A DNA stretch of 64,000 nucleotides from Mycobacterium sp. EPa45. Lineage in GTDB: Bacteria > Actinomycetota > Actinomycetes > Mycobacteriales > Mycobacteriaceae. Every line of letters begins with the position of its first letter. Positions within the stretch are counted from its first letter, which is position 1. The DNA is taken from the NCBI RefSeq assembly GCF_001021385.1, contig NZ_CP011773.1, forward strand, positions 4,030,001 through 4,094,000, read 5' to 3'. The position numbers and the translations under genes were made by a program. The notes under the pieces are model-generated. The model saw nothing but the letters and a program-made list of their open reading frames with translations. It was not told the origin of the DNA and did not search any database. Below are positions 1-8,561 of the stretch, in pieces.

Positions 1-15
1 GCGAGCGATGTCGCG

Positions 16-1437
16 GTGGTGGATGCCATCGTCGACTTTGCCCGCGCCGAGAACCAGGACGCTGCCCGGCGGGTAGCCGCGATCGCGGAGCTGGTCGCGC
101 GACGTTGCGCAGATGATGAACGTGCGCATTGGGCCTGTGACGAGTGGGACGCTGCGGTGGCCGAAGTCTCGGCAGCGTTAGGAATCACCGCCGGCCGCGC
201 GTCGGGTGAGATGTTGATGGCGATGTCGTTGCGGCACCGGCTGCCGCGGGTGGCCAATCTGTTCTCGGCAGGGTTATTGAGTTACCGGGTGTGTGAGGCA
301 ATCACCGATCGCACCTACTTGATCCAAGATCGCCCGACCCTCGCCTTGGTCGACAAAGCGATCGCCGAAGATGCGCTGACCTGGGGTGCGTTGTCGGTGC
401 TGAAGTTGCAGCGCGCCATCGATCACTGGGTGGATCGCTACGACCCGGGGGCGGTGCGCCGGGTGCAGTCACGGGTCCGGGAGCGCGACGTGATCGTCAC
501 CGTGGACGCCGCTGCCGGCACTGCCGAGATCGCCGGTCGGCTCTCGGCCGCCGACGGTGAGATCGTCAAGCGCAGGTTGACCCGGATCGCGTATTCGGTG
601 TGCGACGACGACCCCCGCACCATCGCCCAGCGCCGCTCCGACGCCATGGGCGCCCTGGGGGCCGGCGCGGACCGGCTGGCGTGCCTGTGCGGCAACCCCG
701 ACTGCCCGGCTGCCGTCGACGACGCACGCGCAGCCGCCGTGGTGGTCCACGTGCTCGCCGAGGCCGACGTGCTCGACGCCGCGCCGGATCCGCAGATGCA
801 CGGGGACGGTCAAGAGGCGCAACCCGCTGAGCCGGCACGCCCGCCGGCGGCCAGTGCGGCGATCACCGGCAACCGGGGCATCGTGCCCGCACCACTGCTG
901 GCCGAGTTGATCAACACCGGGGCCACAGTGCGAATGGTGCGCCGCCCGAAGGACGAACCCGAACCGCAGTATCGGCCCTCCACTGCATTGGATGAATGGG
1001 TGCGGATGCGGGACATGACGTGCCGATTCCCGAATTGCGACGTGCCCGCCGAATTTTGCGATGTCGACCACACCATCGCCTGGCCCTTCGGCCCCACCCA
1101 TCCGTCGAACCTGGCGTGTATGTGCCGAAAACACCACCTGCTCAAGACTTTCTGGGCCGGCTGGTCGGACCGTCAACACCCCGATGGCACCATCACCTGG
1201 ACCTCACCAACCGGACGCACCTACACCACCAGGCCCGGCAGCCACCTGCTGCTGCCCACCTGGAACACCACCACCGCCACCCTGCCACCACCACCACGCG
1301 AGCCCCCACCCGCCATCGGCATCCTGATGCCCACCCGACGCACAACCCGGGCAGCCCAACGCACGCAACGAATCACCCGCGAACGCAAACTCAACGACAC
1401 CCACGTCGCCGAACGCAACAGGCCACCACCGTTCTGA
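16..1437 (+). CDS. DUF222 / HNH endonuclease-domain protein (13E12 repeat family)
   Basis: The protein has the two-part layout of mycobacterial 13E12-type proteins: an N-terminal alpha-helical DUF222 region and, at about residues 328-380, an HNH nuclease motif (CRFPNC, then DVDHTIAW with the catalytic-type D-H, an Asn in HPSNL, and CRKHH at the end, with paired Cys likely to hold zinc). The C-terminus is Thr/Pro/Arg-rich and low in complexity. The frame stays open to the first base of the window, and the GTG at 16 has no visible ribosome site, so the true start may lie upstream and the entry may be 5'-partial. These proteins occur in many copies per mycobacterial genome. Their substrate is unknown; DNA cleavage is inferred from the motif only. 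Confidence 0.85.
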   Translation: MVDAIVDFARAENQDAARRVAAIAELVARRCADDERAHWACDEWDAAVAEVSAALGITAGRASGEMLMAMSLRHRLPRVANLFSAGLLSYRVCEAITDRTYLIQDRPTLALVDKAIAEDALTWGALSVLKLQRAIDHWVDRYDPGAVRRVQSRVRERDVIVTVDAAAGTAEIAGRLSAADGEIVKRRLTRIAYSVCDDDPRTIAQRRSDAMGALGAGADRLACLCGNPDCPAAVDDARAAAVVVHVLAEADVLDAAPDPQMHGDGQEAQPAEPARPPAASAAITGNRGIVPAPLLAELINTGATVRMVRRPKDEPEPQYRPSTALDEWVRMRDMTCRFPNCDVPAEFCDVDHTIAWPFGPTHPSNLACMCRKHHLLKTFWAGWSDRQHPDGTITWTSPTGRTYTTRPGSHLLLPTWNTTTATLPPPPREPPPAIGILMPTRRTTRAAQRTQRITRERKLNDTHVAERNRPPPF

Positions 1438-1458
1438 CCCGCCCGGTGTAGCCCGGCG

Positions 1459-1875
1459 TCACCTACTAACCGTTCGCGCGCGGAAACCGGCGTAAGCGAA
1501 CAACAGCCCGGTGCCGATCTCGGCGAGCGCGGTCACCCAGGAGAACCACGTCACGTTGATGCGCGGGCCAGTGATGTAGCTGTCCTGATACGACGGCCAG
1601 AGACTGGGCAGCAGGTGCGCGTAGGTGAAGACCAGGGCGCTGGCGACGCCCGCGAAGATCGCAAGGGCGGGCGCACGGGGATGTCCGCGCAACGCCAGGG
1701 TGATCGCAACGACAACAATCAGCCCCTGAACCGTTCCGCCGGCCATGATGAACGTCGGCGATGCGGCCATGCCGCGGCGCAGATGATCGACGACGTGGAT
1801 GCCCCAGCCGAACAAGAACGCCCAGGCGGACGCACGCAGGAAGGTCTGGGAGCGAGTGACAGTCGTCGCTGACAT
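1459..1875 (-). CDS. Small four-helix membrane protein, function unknown
   Basis: This 138-residue protein is mostly hydrophobic, with about four predicted membrane spans (near residues 12-30, 40-60, 68-90 and 108-130) separated by short polar loops such as DHLRRG and GPRIN. I do not recognise a catalytic motif; the size and layout resemble DoxX-like or other small four-helix proteins, but that is weak. The ATG is preceded by GGAGG at good spacing, which fixes the start. Immediately upstream of that ribosome site lies a long perfect inverted repeat (1885-1915), so expression is probably controlled by a repressor that would cover the promoter or ribosome site. Confidence 0.7.
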   Translation of the reverse strand: MSATTVTRSQTFLRASAWAFLFGWGIHVVDHLRRGMAASPTFIMAGGTVQGLIVVVAITLALRGHPRAPALAIFAGVASALVFTYAHLLPSLWPSYQDSYITGPRINVTWFSWVTALAEIGTGLLFAYAGFRARTVSR

Positions 1876-1884
1876 GAGACCTCC

Positions 1885-1915
1885 ATCGATCTACTACGAG
1901 TGATAGTAGATCGAT
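1885..1915. promoter_or_regulatory. 12-bp perfect inverted repeat, probable operator
   Basis: Two 12-bp arms, ATCGATCTACTA (1885-1896) and its exact complement TAGTAGATCGAT (1904-1915), are separated by 7 bp. The site abuts the GGAGG of the membrane-protein gene ending at 1459. The 12-mer TAGTAGATCGAT occurs again at 55728-55739 in the control region of the TetR/reductase pair, so the same TetR-type protein may bind both. Binding is inferred. Confidence 0.6.
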
Positions 1916-1946
1916 GGGCGGTCGGTGGCAATGGCCCGAATGCGGC

Positions 1947-2459
1947 TCAGCCGACTCCGCGGCTGAGCCAGCTCACCTCGCCACCGTCACCGCCATCGCG
2001 GTACGGCTCCAATGCCTCATCCCACGCCGTGCCCAATACCGAGTCCAACTCGGCGGCCAACGTATCGGCGCCCGAGGACATCAGTGTGCGCAGGCGCATC
2101 TCGCCGACCATGGTGTCACCGTTGGCACTCATCGCCCCGCTCCACAGACCCAGCTGCGGCGTGTGGCAGAACCGCTCGCCGTCCACGCCCGCGCTGGGAT
2201 CCTCGGTCACCTCGAACCGCAGGACAGACCACGAGCGCAGCGCATTAGCCAGCCGGGCACCGGTGCCGACGGGACCAACCCAGTTGGTCACCGCCCGTAG
2301 CTGACCAGGCATCGCCGGCTGTGGGGTCCACTTCAAATTCGCCCTGGCGTTCAGGGTCGACGACAGTGCCCACTCAACGTGTGGGCACACCGCTGCAGGA
2401 GAGGCGTGGATGTACACCACGCCAGTCGTCGCATCGGCGAACTGGTTCGACGCACGCAT
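1947..2459 (-). CDS. DUF3145 family protein
   Basis: The N-terminal stretch with ASNQFADATTG, VVYIHASPAAVCPHVEW and LKWTPQPAMPGQLR is the pattern I associate with the actinobacterial DUF3145 family (M. tuberculosis Rv2256c by memory), and the length of about 170 residues fits. No enzyme motif, signal peptide or membrane span is visible. The ATG at 2459 is preferred over the GTG one codon upstream because GGAG sits 7 bases before it. As in M. tuberculosis, it is followed at a distance by a beta-lactamase-fold gene and the mscR locus, which supports orthology. The role is unknown. Confidence 0.85.
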   Translation of the reverse strand: MRASNQFADATTGVVYIHASPAAVCPHVEWALSSTLNARANLKWTPQPAMPGQLRAVTNWVGPVGTGARLANALRSWSVLRFEVTEDPSAGVDGERFCHTPQLGLWSGAMSANGDTMVGEMRLRTLMSSGADTLAAELDSVLGTAWDEALEPYRDGGDGGEVSWLSRGVG

Positions 2460-2568
2460 CACCTAACTCCTTCGGCTCCACGAGGGACGTCTTCCCCAAC
2501 GACCTGGTGTTTCCAAAGTGTGCAGTGTGTCGTGCGTGTTTATTGTGCCTTGTGAGGCCTGTGTTGCG

Positions 2569-3396
2569 CTAGTGCGGCCCGTACTCTCTCAGAACTTCAT
2601 CAGAGATCGCCGGCCACAGCGGCCTGGCCCAGTCGTCGAAATCCCGCTCCGTGAGCGCGACCAGCGACAATGCCCGCTCCGGATCCACCCAGATGAACGT
2701 GCCCGTCTGGCCGAAATGGCCGAACGTCCTCGGCGAGTTCGACGAACCCGTCCAATGGGGCGATTTGTCGTCACGAATCTCGAAGCCCAGCCCCCAGTCA
2801 TTGGGCCGCTGGACGCCGAAGCCGGGCAACACCCCGGTCAGACCGGGAAACTGCACGCTGATCGCCTGTTCGTGCAGCTGCGCCGACACGGTCGTCGGCG
2901 CCAGCAGGTCCACTGCGAATGCGACGAGGTCGGCCACCGTGGAGATACCGCCGTAGCCGGCCGCCTCGGCGCCACCCTCCAGCCGCGACGCCGTCATGCC
3001 CAGGGGTTCGAAGACCGCCTCGGCCAGATACCGACCGAACTCGATCCCGGAGTTGGCTTCGATCGTCTCGGCCAGCACCTGAAAGCCGTAGTTGGAATAC
3101 ACCCGCCGTTTGCCGGGCTCGGCCATCAACTCCGCGGAGTGCATCGAGAGCCCCGAGGCGTGCGACAGCAGATGCCGGACCGTGCTGCCCTCGGGACCCG
3201 CGGGGGTGTCCAGCTCCACCACACCCTCTTCGATCGCCACCTGGGCAGCGCGCGCCGCGAGCGGCTTGGTCACCGATGCCAGCCGAAACTGATGAGTGGT
3301 GTCGCCGTATTCGGCGAGCACCCCGGTGCTGCCCACCACCGCGGCGGCTGCGGCCGAACACGGCCAGTCGGCGATCGAGTCGAGTGGCGTGGCCAT
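2569..3396 (-). CDS. Serine beta-lactamase / penicillin-binding-protein-like hydrolase
   Basis: This is a class C beta-lactamase-fold protein of about 275 residues. Visible motifs are S-V-T-K (about residues 41-44, nucleophile Ser and Lys), Y-S-N (about 100-102, general-base Tyr) and H-F-G-Q-T-G (about 227-232, the KTG equivalent). There is no signal peptide, so it is probably cytoplasmic, and an esterase or D-amino-peptidase role is as likely as beta-lactamase activity. ATG at 3396 is taken as start; a TTG lies one codon upstream. It resembles M. tuberculosis Rv2257c in type and position. It lies 7 bases downstream of the TPR gene and may be co-transcribed with it. Confidence 0.82.
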   Translation of the reverse strand: MATPLDSIADWPCSAAAAAVVGSTGVLAEYGDTTHQFRLASVTKPLAARAAQVAIEEGVVELDTPAGPEGSTVRHLLSHASGLSMHSAELMAEPGKRRVYSNYGFQVLAETIEANSGIEFGRYLAEAVFEPLGMTASRLEGGAEAAGYGGISTVADLVAFAVDLLAPTTVSAQLHEQAISVQFPGLTGVLPGFGVQRPNDWGLGFEIRDDKSPHWTGSSNSPRTFGHFGQTGTFIWVDPERALSLVALTERDFDDWARPLWPAISDEVLREYGPH

Positions 3397-3406
3397 CAAG
3401 AGCAGG

Positions 3407-4363
3407 TTACGCGGGGGCGGTCAGCAGACCGTTGTAGGCCTTCTCGATCCACCCATGGACCTCGGCCACCGCAGATGCCGACTCCCGCAGCCGCGGCTCT
3501 CGCAGCGCCGCCCGCAGCACCGTCAGCGCTTCGCGATAGCGGCCGCGGCGCACCAGCACCGCCCCGCGCAGCACCGGATCGACGTCGCCGACAGACTCCA
3601 ACTCACGCAGATAGTGCTCAACCTCATCGAGTTCACCTGCTGCGAAGGCAATCTGGGCCGCACCACGCAGCAGGCGCGGCAGATCACGCGGATCTGCCAC
3701 CGCGATCGCAGACCGCACCTCCGTCTGCGCGGTGTCCACATCGCCCAGCGCACAGCGCAATAGCGCCACACCGGGCTGCGGCACGGCGCCCAACTCCTGC
3801 GCCCGGGCGTACGCCGCGAACGCCCCGTCGATGTCGCCGCGGCGCCGTCGGATCTCGCCGAGCTGGTAGTACGCCTCGCCGGCCACCGCGGACTGCTCGT
3901 TCTCCAGCGACAACTCCCGCAGGACAGCAGAGCCTTCGGCAGCAAGGTCGGCGTTGTCGCCGAGCACCGCCACGATGGTCTCCAGGTGTGTCAGCTTGAC
4001 CAGCACCGGCCCCCCTCCGACATCGGCCAACAGGCCGCGCGCCTGGCGAATCCAGCTCTGACCGATGGCCACCTCGCCGCGCGACAACCACGCCGAGCCG
4101 AGCTCGACCGCCTTGCCTGCGGCCGCATTCGGATCGGTCCGCGCCAGTCGGACATAGACGAGTTCACCCACGCGCATCGCCTCACGGCCGTGGCCGAGCC
4201 GGCCCGCGGCGGTCGCCATCGCATCGAGATCGTCGACCGTCAGCGGCCCCACAGCACCGGCACGGGAGAACGCCGCGTAGCTGGTCTCGAAGTCGCCGCC
4301 GCGGTAGGCGGCACGGGCCGTGATCAGCAGGTCGGCCTGGGTTTGAAGTATCGCGGTAAGCAA
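3407..4363 (-). CDS. Tetratricopeptide-repeat (TPR) protein
   Basis: The protein is a run of helix-turn-helix units rich in Ala and Leu with TPR-type spacing, such as [20 protein letters not shown] near the start, [20 protein letters not shown] in the middle, and [13 protein letters not shown] near the end. No enzymatic domain is seen, so it is likely a protein-interaction scaffold. The open frame extends upstream into mscR on the other strand, but that part has no TPR character and is rejected. The start is uncertain: TTG at 4363 or GTG at 4396, neither with a good ribosome site. In M. tuberculosis I recall a methyltransferase gene (Rv2258c) at this place, so the locus differs here. Confidence 0.7.
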   Translation of the reverse strand: MLTAILQTQADLLITARAAYRGGDFETSYAAFSRAGAVGPLTVDDLDAMATAAGRLGHGREAMRVGELVYVRLARTDPNAAAGKAVELGSAWLSRGEVAIGQSWIRQARGLLADVGGGPVLVKLTHLETIVAVLGDNADLAAEGSAVLRELSLENEQSAVAGEAYYQLGEIRRRRGDIDGAFAAYARAQELGAVPQPGVALLRCALGDVDTAQTEVRSAIAVADPRDLPRLLRGAAQIAFAAGELDEVEHYLRELESVGDVDPVLRGAVLVRRGRYREALTVLRAALREPRLRESASAVAEVHGWIEKAYNGLLTAPA

Positions 4364-4432
4364 GTCTCCACCGTATCTCCCGACCGGGACACGCACGGCG
4401 CATTCGGCATCCGCCGCGCTAGTGTTTGGCCC

Positions 4433-5518
4433 ATGAGTCAGACAGTGCGTGGTGTGATCTCTCGGTCGAAGAAGCAGCCCGTCGAATTGGTGGACATCGT
4501 GATCCCCGACCCGGGCCCGGGCGAGGTGGTCGTCGACGTCATCGCCTGCGGGGTGTGCCACACCGATCTGACCTACCGCGAGGGCGGGATCAACGACGAG
4601 TACCCCTTCCTGCTCGGCCACGAGGCCGCCGGCACCGTGGAGTCGGTGGGGGCGGGCGTCACCAATGTCGAGCCCGGTGACTTCGTGATCCTGAACTGGC
4701 GAGCGGTGTGCGGCCAGTGCCGCGCCTGCAAGCGCGGACGCCCCTGGTACTGCTTTGACACCCACAATGCCGCCCAGAAGATGACGCTGACCGACGGCAC
4801 CGAACTGACCCCCGCACTGGGCATCGGGGCCTTCGCCGACAAGACCCTCGTCCACCAAGGACAGTGCACCAAGGTCGATCCCGAGGCCGACCCCGCCGTT
4901 GCCGGGCTACTGGGCTGCGGCGTGATGGCCGGGCTGGGTGCGGCGGTCAACACCGGCAACGTGGGCCGCGACGACACCGTCGCCGTCATCGGCTGCGGCG
5001 GCGTCGGCGATGCCGCGATCGCTGGGGCCGCCCTGGTCGGCGCCAAGAAGATCATCGCCGTGGACACCGACGACAAGAAGCTGGACTGGGCCCGCGAATT
5101 CGGCGCCACCCACACCATCAATGCCAAAGAACTCGACCCGGTCGAGACCATCCAGGACTTGACCGACGGCTTCGGCGCCGACGTGGTGATCGACGCCGTC
5201 GGGCGCCCGGAGACGTGGAAGCAAGCCTTTTACGCCCGTGACTTGGCAGGAACCGTTGTGCTGGTGGGTGTTCCGACCCCGGACATGCGCCTGGACATGC
5301 CGCTGGTCGATTTCTTCTCCCGCGGCGGATCGCTGAAGTCGTCGTGGTACGGCGACTGCCTGCCGGAGCGCGACTTCCCGACCCTGATCAGCCTCTATCG
5401 CGAAGGTCGGCTGCCGCTCGAGAAATTCGTCTCCGAACGCATCGGCCTGGACGCCATCGAAGACGCCTTCCACAAGATGCACGTGGGCGAGGTCTTGCGC
5501 TCGGTGGTCGTGCTGTGA
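4433..5518 (+). CDS. mscR: S-nitrosomycothiol reductase / mycothiol-dependent formaldehyde dehydrogenase
   Basis: This 361-residue zinc alcohol dehydrogenase reduces S-nitrosomycothiol and oxidises formaldehyde-mycothiol adducts with NAD(H), acting in nitrosative stress and C1 detoxification in the cytosol. Visible features are catalytic-zinc residues C39 and H63-E64 (GHE), the four structural-zinc cysteines C93, C96, C99 and C107, and the nucleotide-binding GCGGVG at about 187-192. The length matches M. tuberculosis Rv2259. The start ATG is unambiguous and lies close to the divergent TPR gene. The downstream metallo-beta-lactamase-fold gene overlaps its stop codon, a conserved pairing in mycobacteria (Rv2259-Rv2260), so the two are one operon. 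Confidence 0.93.
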   Translation: MSQTVRGVISRSKKQPVELVDIVIPDPGPGEVVVDVIACGVCHTDLTYREGGINDEYPFLLGHEAAGTVESVGAGVTNVEPGDFVILNWRAVCGQCRACKRGRPWYCFDTHNAAQKMTLTDGTELTPALGIGAFADKTLVHQGQCTKVDPEADPAVAGLLGCGVMAGLGAAVNTGNVGRDDTVAVIGCGGVGDAAIAGAALVGAKKIIAVDTDDKKLDWAREFGATHTINAKELDPVETIQDLTDGFGADVVIDAVGRPETWKQAFYARDLAGTVVLVGVPTPDMRLDMPLVDFFSRGGSLKSSWYGDCLPERDFPTLISLYREGRLPLEKFVSERIGLDAIEDAFHKMHVGEVLRSVVVL

Positions 5519-6138
5519 GCGGCATCGAGCGGGTTGTCACCCACGGAACCTTCGAACTCGACGGCGGCAGTTGGGAAGTCGACAACAACATCTGGATTGT
5601 CGGTGACTCCTCAGAGGTGATCGTCATCGACGCCGCCCACAACGCCAAGGCCATTGAGGACGCCGTCGGCAACCGTCACGTCGTCGCGGTGGTGTGCACC
5701 CACGGCCACAACGACCACATCACCGTCGCACCGCAGTTATCAGCCGATCTCGACGCCCCGGTCCTGCTGAACCCCGCCGACGACATATTGTGGCAAATGA
5801 CACACGGCGACAAGGCTTTTGGCACGCTCGAAGACGGCCAGGTGCTCAAAGCAGACGGAATCGAGTTACACGCCATCGCCACGCCCGGGCACTCCCCCGG
5901 CTCCACCTGCCTGTACGCCCCGGCGCTGGGAGCGGTGTTCTCCGGCGATACGCTCTTCCAGGGCGGGCCCGGCGCGACCGGCCGCTCGTTCTCTGATTTC
6001 CCGACCATTCTCGGCTCGATCAAGAACAAGCTGGGCAAGCTGCCTGCCGACACCGTCGTCTACACCGGCCACGGGGACACCACGCGGATCGGCGACGAGC
6101 TGGTGAACTACGACGACTGGGCGGCCAAAGGCAGTTAG
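5515..6138 (+). CDS. Metallo-beta-lactamase-fold hydrolase (Rv2260-like)
   Basis: The protein has the metal-binding signature T-H-G-H-N-D-H at about residues 62-68, a further GHSPGS at about 129-134, SGDTLFQGG near 150, and a terminal TGHG, which is the glyoxalase II-like layout with two metal ions. At 207 residues it is a single compact domain. It starts with GTG inside the mscR stop (GTGA overlap), so translation is probably coupled. The natural inference is that it hydrolyses a mycothiol thioester made by MscR, for example S-formyl-mycothiol to formate, but the substrate is not shown by sequence. Confidence 0.88.
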   Translation: MSGIERVVTHGTFELDGGSWEVDNNIWIVGDSSEVIVIDAAHNAKAIEDAVGNRHVVAVVCTHGHNDHITVAPQLSADLDAPVLLNPADDILWQMTHGDKAFGTLEDGQVLKADGIELHAIATPGHSPGSTCLYAPALGAVFSGDTLFQGGPGATGRSFSDFPTILGSIKNKLGKLPADTVVYTGHGDTTRIGDELVNYDDWAAKGS

Positions 6139-6467
6139 CTCTTCCGCTTAGCGCCTGAGGCCCAGTCCTCAGACCAGCTTTGGAGATTATTGAGAGTCTT
6201 CATGAGGCTACGACCACTGTCACTGAGCCGGTAGCCGCCGTCCTCGTGCGCGACGGTGCCAAGCTCGCGTAAATCCTTCAGGCGCGCGTTGAGCGAGCCG
6301 GGATTGGTTTCGCACGCCTCCTGAAGCGCGCGGAAATTCAATGGTCCGTCACGCAATTCCCACAACACGCGAAGCGCGCCGCGCCTACCGAGCACGTCGA
6401 GAACGACCATGATCGGGCGCCCGGTCGACGAGCCACGCGCCGGCCGGCCAAGCTTGGGAACATCCAT
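6135..6467 (-). CDS. HxlR-type winged-helix regulator
   Basis: This 110-residue protein has the HxlR layout: a core helix with LDVLGRRGALRVLWELRDGPLNFRALQ in segments, then the recognition helix NPGSLNARLKDLRELGTV and a wing with HEDGGYRLSDSGRSL. It lacks the Cys seen in many HxlR redox sensors, so it probably senses a ligand. It is divergent from the CMD/tautomerase pair with about 39 bases between the starts, and it converges on the hydrolase gene with a 4-base overlap. It probably represses the divergent genes and itself. Confidence 0.8.
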   Translation of the reverse strand: MDVPKLGRPARGSSTGRPIMVVLDVLGRRGALRVLWELRDGPLNFRALQEACETNPGSLNARLKDLRELGTVAHEDGGYRLSDSGRSLMKTLNNLQSWSEDWASGAKRKS

Positions 6468-6485
6468 GCTTTACATTTTGTAGCA
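6467..6485. promoter_or_regulatory. Candidate HxlR operator
   Basis: TACA (6472-6475) and TGTA (6479-6482), flanked by TGC and GCA, form an imperfect inverted repeat in the short AT-rich gap between the HxlR-type regulator and the CMD gene. The location is what one expects of an autoregulatory operator. The repeat is short and imperfect. Confidence 0.3.
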
Positions 6486-6506
6486 CGCGTGGGTATCGTC
6501 GCAACC

Positions 6507-7223
6507 ATGACACGCTATAATAATCATAGCGCCCGGGTTGCCCCGGCCTCCGCTCCACTCCCCGCGGACATCCACGGCGCCATCGACGCAATCATGCGAG
6601 GTAAGGAACCGCTGGTTCTGTTCACAACATTGGCCCGCGATCGTCGCCTGTTCTTCAAGTTGTTCAACTCGGGACTTCTCGATCGGGGACACCTGACCAT
6701 CCGGCAGCGCGAGATCGTCATCGACCGCACAACCGCACAGTGCGGTGCCGAATACGAATGGGGCGTGCACGTAGCGGCGTATGCCACCAAGGCCGGGCTA
6801 GATGCACCGCAGATCGCATCACTCGTCAAAAGCGATGCGAACGACGAACATTGGCCCGACGAGGACCGAGTACTCATCCGACTGTGCGACAGCTTGCAGG
6901 ATTCCTGCAGTGTCGACGACGACCTGTGGGAAAGCCTCCTCCGCTACCACTCGGTCGAGTCGATCATCGAATTGCTCATGCTTGCCGGCTACTACCGCAT
7001 GGTCAGTTACCTCGTCAACGGACTTCGACTACCGCTCGAACCGAACACACCACGCTTCGCGGACATGCCGCGAGCAACAGTTCCGGCCGGCAATTCCGCT
7101 GGCCGGCAGGAGAATAGAAAAGGAGAAGACGATGCCATTCGTCAACGTGAAGGTCATCGAAGGAGTGTTCTCGGCGACGCAGAAGCAGGAGATCATCCGG
7201 AAGGTGACCGACGCCATGGTTGA
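6507..7223 (+). CDS. Carboxymuconolactone decarboxylase (CMD/AhpD-fold) family protein
   Basis: Residues 35-95 match the CMD family: TLARDRRLF, then SGLLDRGHLTIRQREIVI and the active-site helix AQCGAEYEWGVHVAAYA. The single Cys in that helix means the CxxC peroxidase pair of AhpD is absent. Family members are about 180 residues, but this frame runs to 238: after RFADMP the sequence turns into Arg/Glu-rich text that overlaps the tautomerase gene by 92 bases out of frame. A 3' frameshift or lost stop is likely. ATG at 6507 fits the family N-terminus (SARVAPA); a GTG six codons upstream is possible. It probably degrades an aromatic or lactone compound together with the tautomerase. Confidence 0.8.
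   Translation: MTRYNNHSARVAPASAPLPADIHGAIDAIMRGKEPLVLFTTLARDRRLFFKLFNSGLLDRGHLTIRQREIVIDRTTAQCGAEYEWGVHVAAYATKAGLDAPQIASLVKSDANDEHWPDEDRVLIRLCDSLQDSCSVDDDLWESLLRYHSVESIIELLMLAGYYRMVSYLVNGLRLPLEPNTPRFADMPRATVPAGNSAGRQENRKGEDDAIRQREGHRRSVLGDAEAGDHPEGDRRHG
6513..6531. promoter_or_regulatory. AT-rich palindrome within the first codons of the CMD gene
   Basis: The arms CGCTATAAT (6513-6521) and ATCATAGCG (6523-6531) are complementary with one mismatch around base 6522. The segment is far more AT-rich than neighbouring coding sequence. It could be a second operator for the divergent regulator or part of the promoter (it contains TATAAT). This is positional inference only. Confidence 0.3.
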
Positions 7224-7359
7224 GATCGAGGGCGAGAACATGCGGGCTGTCACCTGGGTGGTCGTCGAGGAGGTCACCAGTGGTGACTGGGGCGTCGGCG
7301 GTAATCCACTGCACGCTGCCGACGTCAGGGCACTCGCCGCGGGCCAACCCGTCGGATAG
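7132..7359 (+). CDS. 4-oxalocrotonate tautomerase-family enzyme
   Basis: The 75-residue protein begins M-P-F-V-N-V, giving the N-terminal catalytic Pro after Met removal, and continues with the tautomerase beta-alpha-beta layout (ATQKQEIIRKVTDAM helix, TWVVVEEV strand, GDWGVGG turn). Such enzymes ketonise dienols in aromatic ring degradation as small oligomers. A clear ribosome site (AAAGGAGAA) lies 6 bases before the ATG. It overlaps the CMD frame by 92 bases; because this gene has a proper start and ribosome site, the overlap is best explained by a defect at the 3' end of the CMD gene. Confidence 0.88.
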   Translation: MPFVNVKVIEGVFSATQKQEIIRKVTDAMVEIEGENMRAVTWVVVEEVTSGDWGVGGNPLHAADVRALAAGQPVG

Positions 7360-7362
7360 TGA

Positions 7363-8550
7363 TCATCCCTCCCGGCGTTCGACCGTTGGACCGTTCGCCG
7401 GGAGGTGTGTCACCGTGCTGTAAGGATCGACGAGGATCTTCGCGTGCTGCTCCGGGTCACCCAGCGCCTCAAAGGCCGCCGCGACGCCGTCCAGACCGAC
7501 CTTGCCGGTGAGCATCGCGGAGACGTCGAGCTTGCCGTCGGCCAGCATGTGCAGGGTGTCGCGGAATTCCAGTGGCGTGTAAGCGAATACGAACCGTAGG
7601 TCGATTTCTTTGACGTTGGCCATCGACGGCCGCATTCGGTCGGCACCCATGCACACCCCGGCGACGACCACCCGTGAGTTCAGCGGCGCCGCACCGATGA
7701 TCCCGTCGAGGACGCCGGGAACACCGACGCATTCAAAGATCACCGGCCGCTTGGGTCCCACCGCACCGAGCGCGCTCGCGGCACGGTAAACGTGTTGCCA
7801 GCCGGGAAGCTTCCGCAGTTTCTCCATGGCACTCATGCCCGTCTCATACAGGGTCGGGGCATCGCGGAGCGCGCCCGATCCCTTGTCGTAGGGCGAGTCC
7901 ACCTTCGGGTCGACCACGACGTGTGCGCCGCACCGGGACGCCAGCGCCCGGCGGCCCGCGGAGAAGTCGCTGGCAATGATGGTGCTCACTCCCACCGCCC
8001 TGAGCTGGCAGATGATCCCCAAACCAACTGGGCCACATCCGATCACGATCGCGGTGTCGCCCTTCTTGATCTCACTTCGGTGCACGGCGTGCAACGCGAC
8101 CGCCATCGGCTCTGTGAGCGCCGCGATGTCCAGAGACAGACCGTTGGGAACCGGGAACGTCATGGCCGCCTGGACCAGGACCTGCTCGGCGTACCCGCCC
8201 GGCGCGAGCGGGGACAGCCCGGTCAGGTGCACACCGCCGTGACCTCGCACGAGCGGGAAGGACACCACCCGGGTCCCGACCCTGAATTCCTTCGGGGTCT
8301 TACGACCGCGGTCGGCGACCTCCCCGGCGAATTCGTGGCCCATCACCACCGGGGTGTCGCTGCGCATGAAGTCGTGGTAGCCCATCTCTTCGGCGTTGCT
8401 GCGCACTTCGTCGGCATGGTCCTTGGCATGCAGATCCGATCCACAGATGCCGCAGCTGGCGACGTTGACCACCAGCTGACCGTCGTCGGGCACCGGGTCG
8501 GGCAACTCGACCACCGACAACGCTCCATGTACACAGCTGACAGCCCTCAC
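7363..8550 (-). CDS. Zinc-type alcohol dehydrogenase / threonine dehydrogenase-like oxidoreductase
   Basis: This 395-residue medium-chain dehydrogenase shows the catalytic-zinc CGICGSDLH (about 33-41), GHEFAGEV (about 71-78) and the nucleotide-binding GCGPVGLG (about 167-174). The four structural-zinc cysteines are absent, and an insertion with HADEVRSNAEEMGYHDF sits between the first zinc ligand and GHE. Substrate specificity cannot be read. The GTG start is 11 bases from the stop of the SHOCT protein gene on the same strand, so it may be the last gene of the TetR-SHOCT-dehydrogenase run. It converges on the tautomerase gene. Confidence 0.85.
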   Translation of the reverse strand: MRAVSCVHGALSVVELPDPVPDDGQLVVNVASCGICGSDLHAKDHADEVRSNAEEMGYHDFMRSDTPVVMGHEFAGEVADRGRKTPKEFRVGTRVVSFPLVRGHGGVHLTGLSPLAPGGYAEQVLVQAAMTFPVPNGLSLDIAALTEPMAVALHAVHRSEIKKGDTAIVIGCGPVGLGIICQLRAVGVSTIIASDFSAGRRALASRCGAHVVVDPKVDSPYDKGSGALRDAPTLYETGMSAMEKLRKLPGWQHVYRAASALGAVGPKRPVIFECVGVPGVLDGIIGAAPLNSRVVVAGVCMGADRMRPSMANVKEIDLRFVFAYTPLEFRDTLHMLADGKLDVSAMLTGKVGLDGVAAAFEALGDPEQHAKILVDPYSTVTHLPANGPTVERREG

Positions 8551-8561
8551 GCCGCCCGAGC

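Noticed and set aside
16..1437. 13E12-type gene as an insertion sequence or integrase target
   Set aside because: No terminal repeats, transposase motif or phage att duplication is visible in the window; only the HNH protein can be supported.
4364..4858. N-terminal extension of the TPR frame (total 483 residues)
   Set aside because: It runs antisense through mscR, which has all its zinc and NAD motifs; the extension has no TPR pattern and is an artefact of GC-rich codon use.
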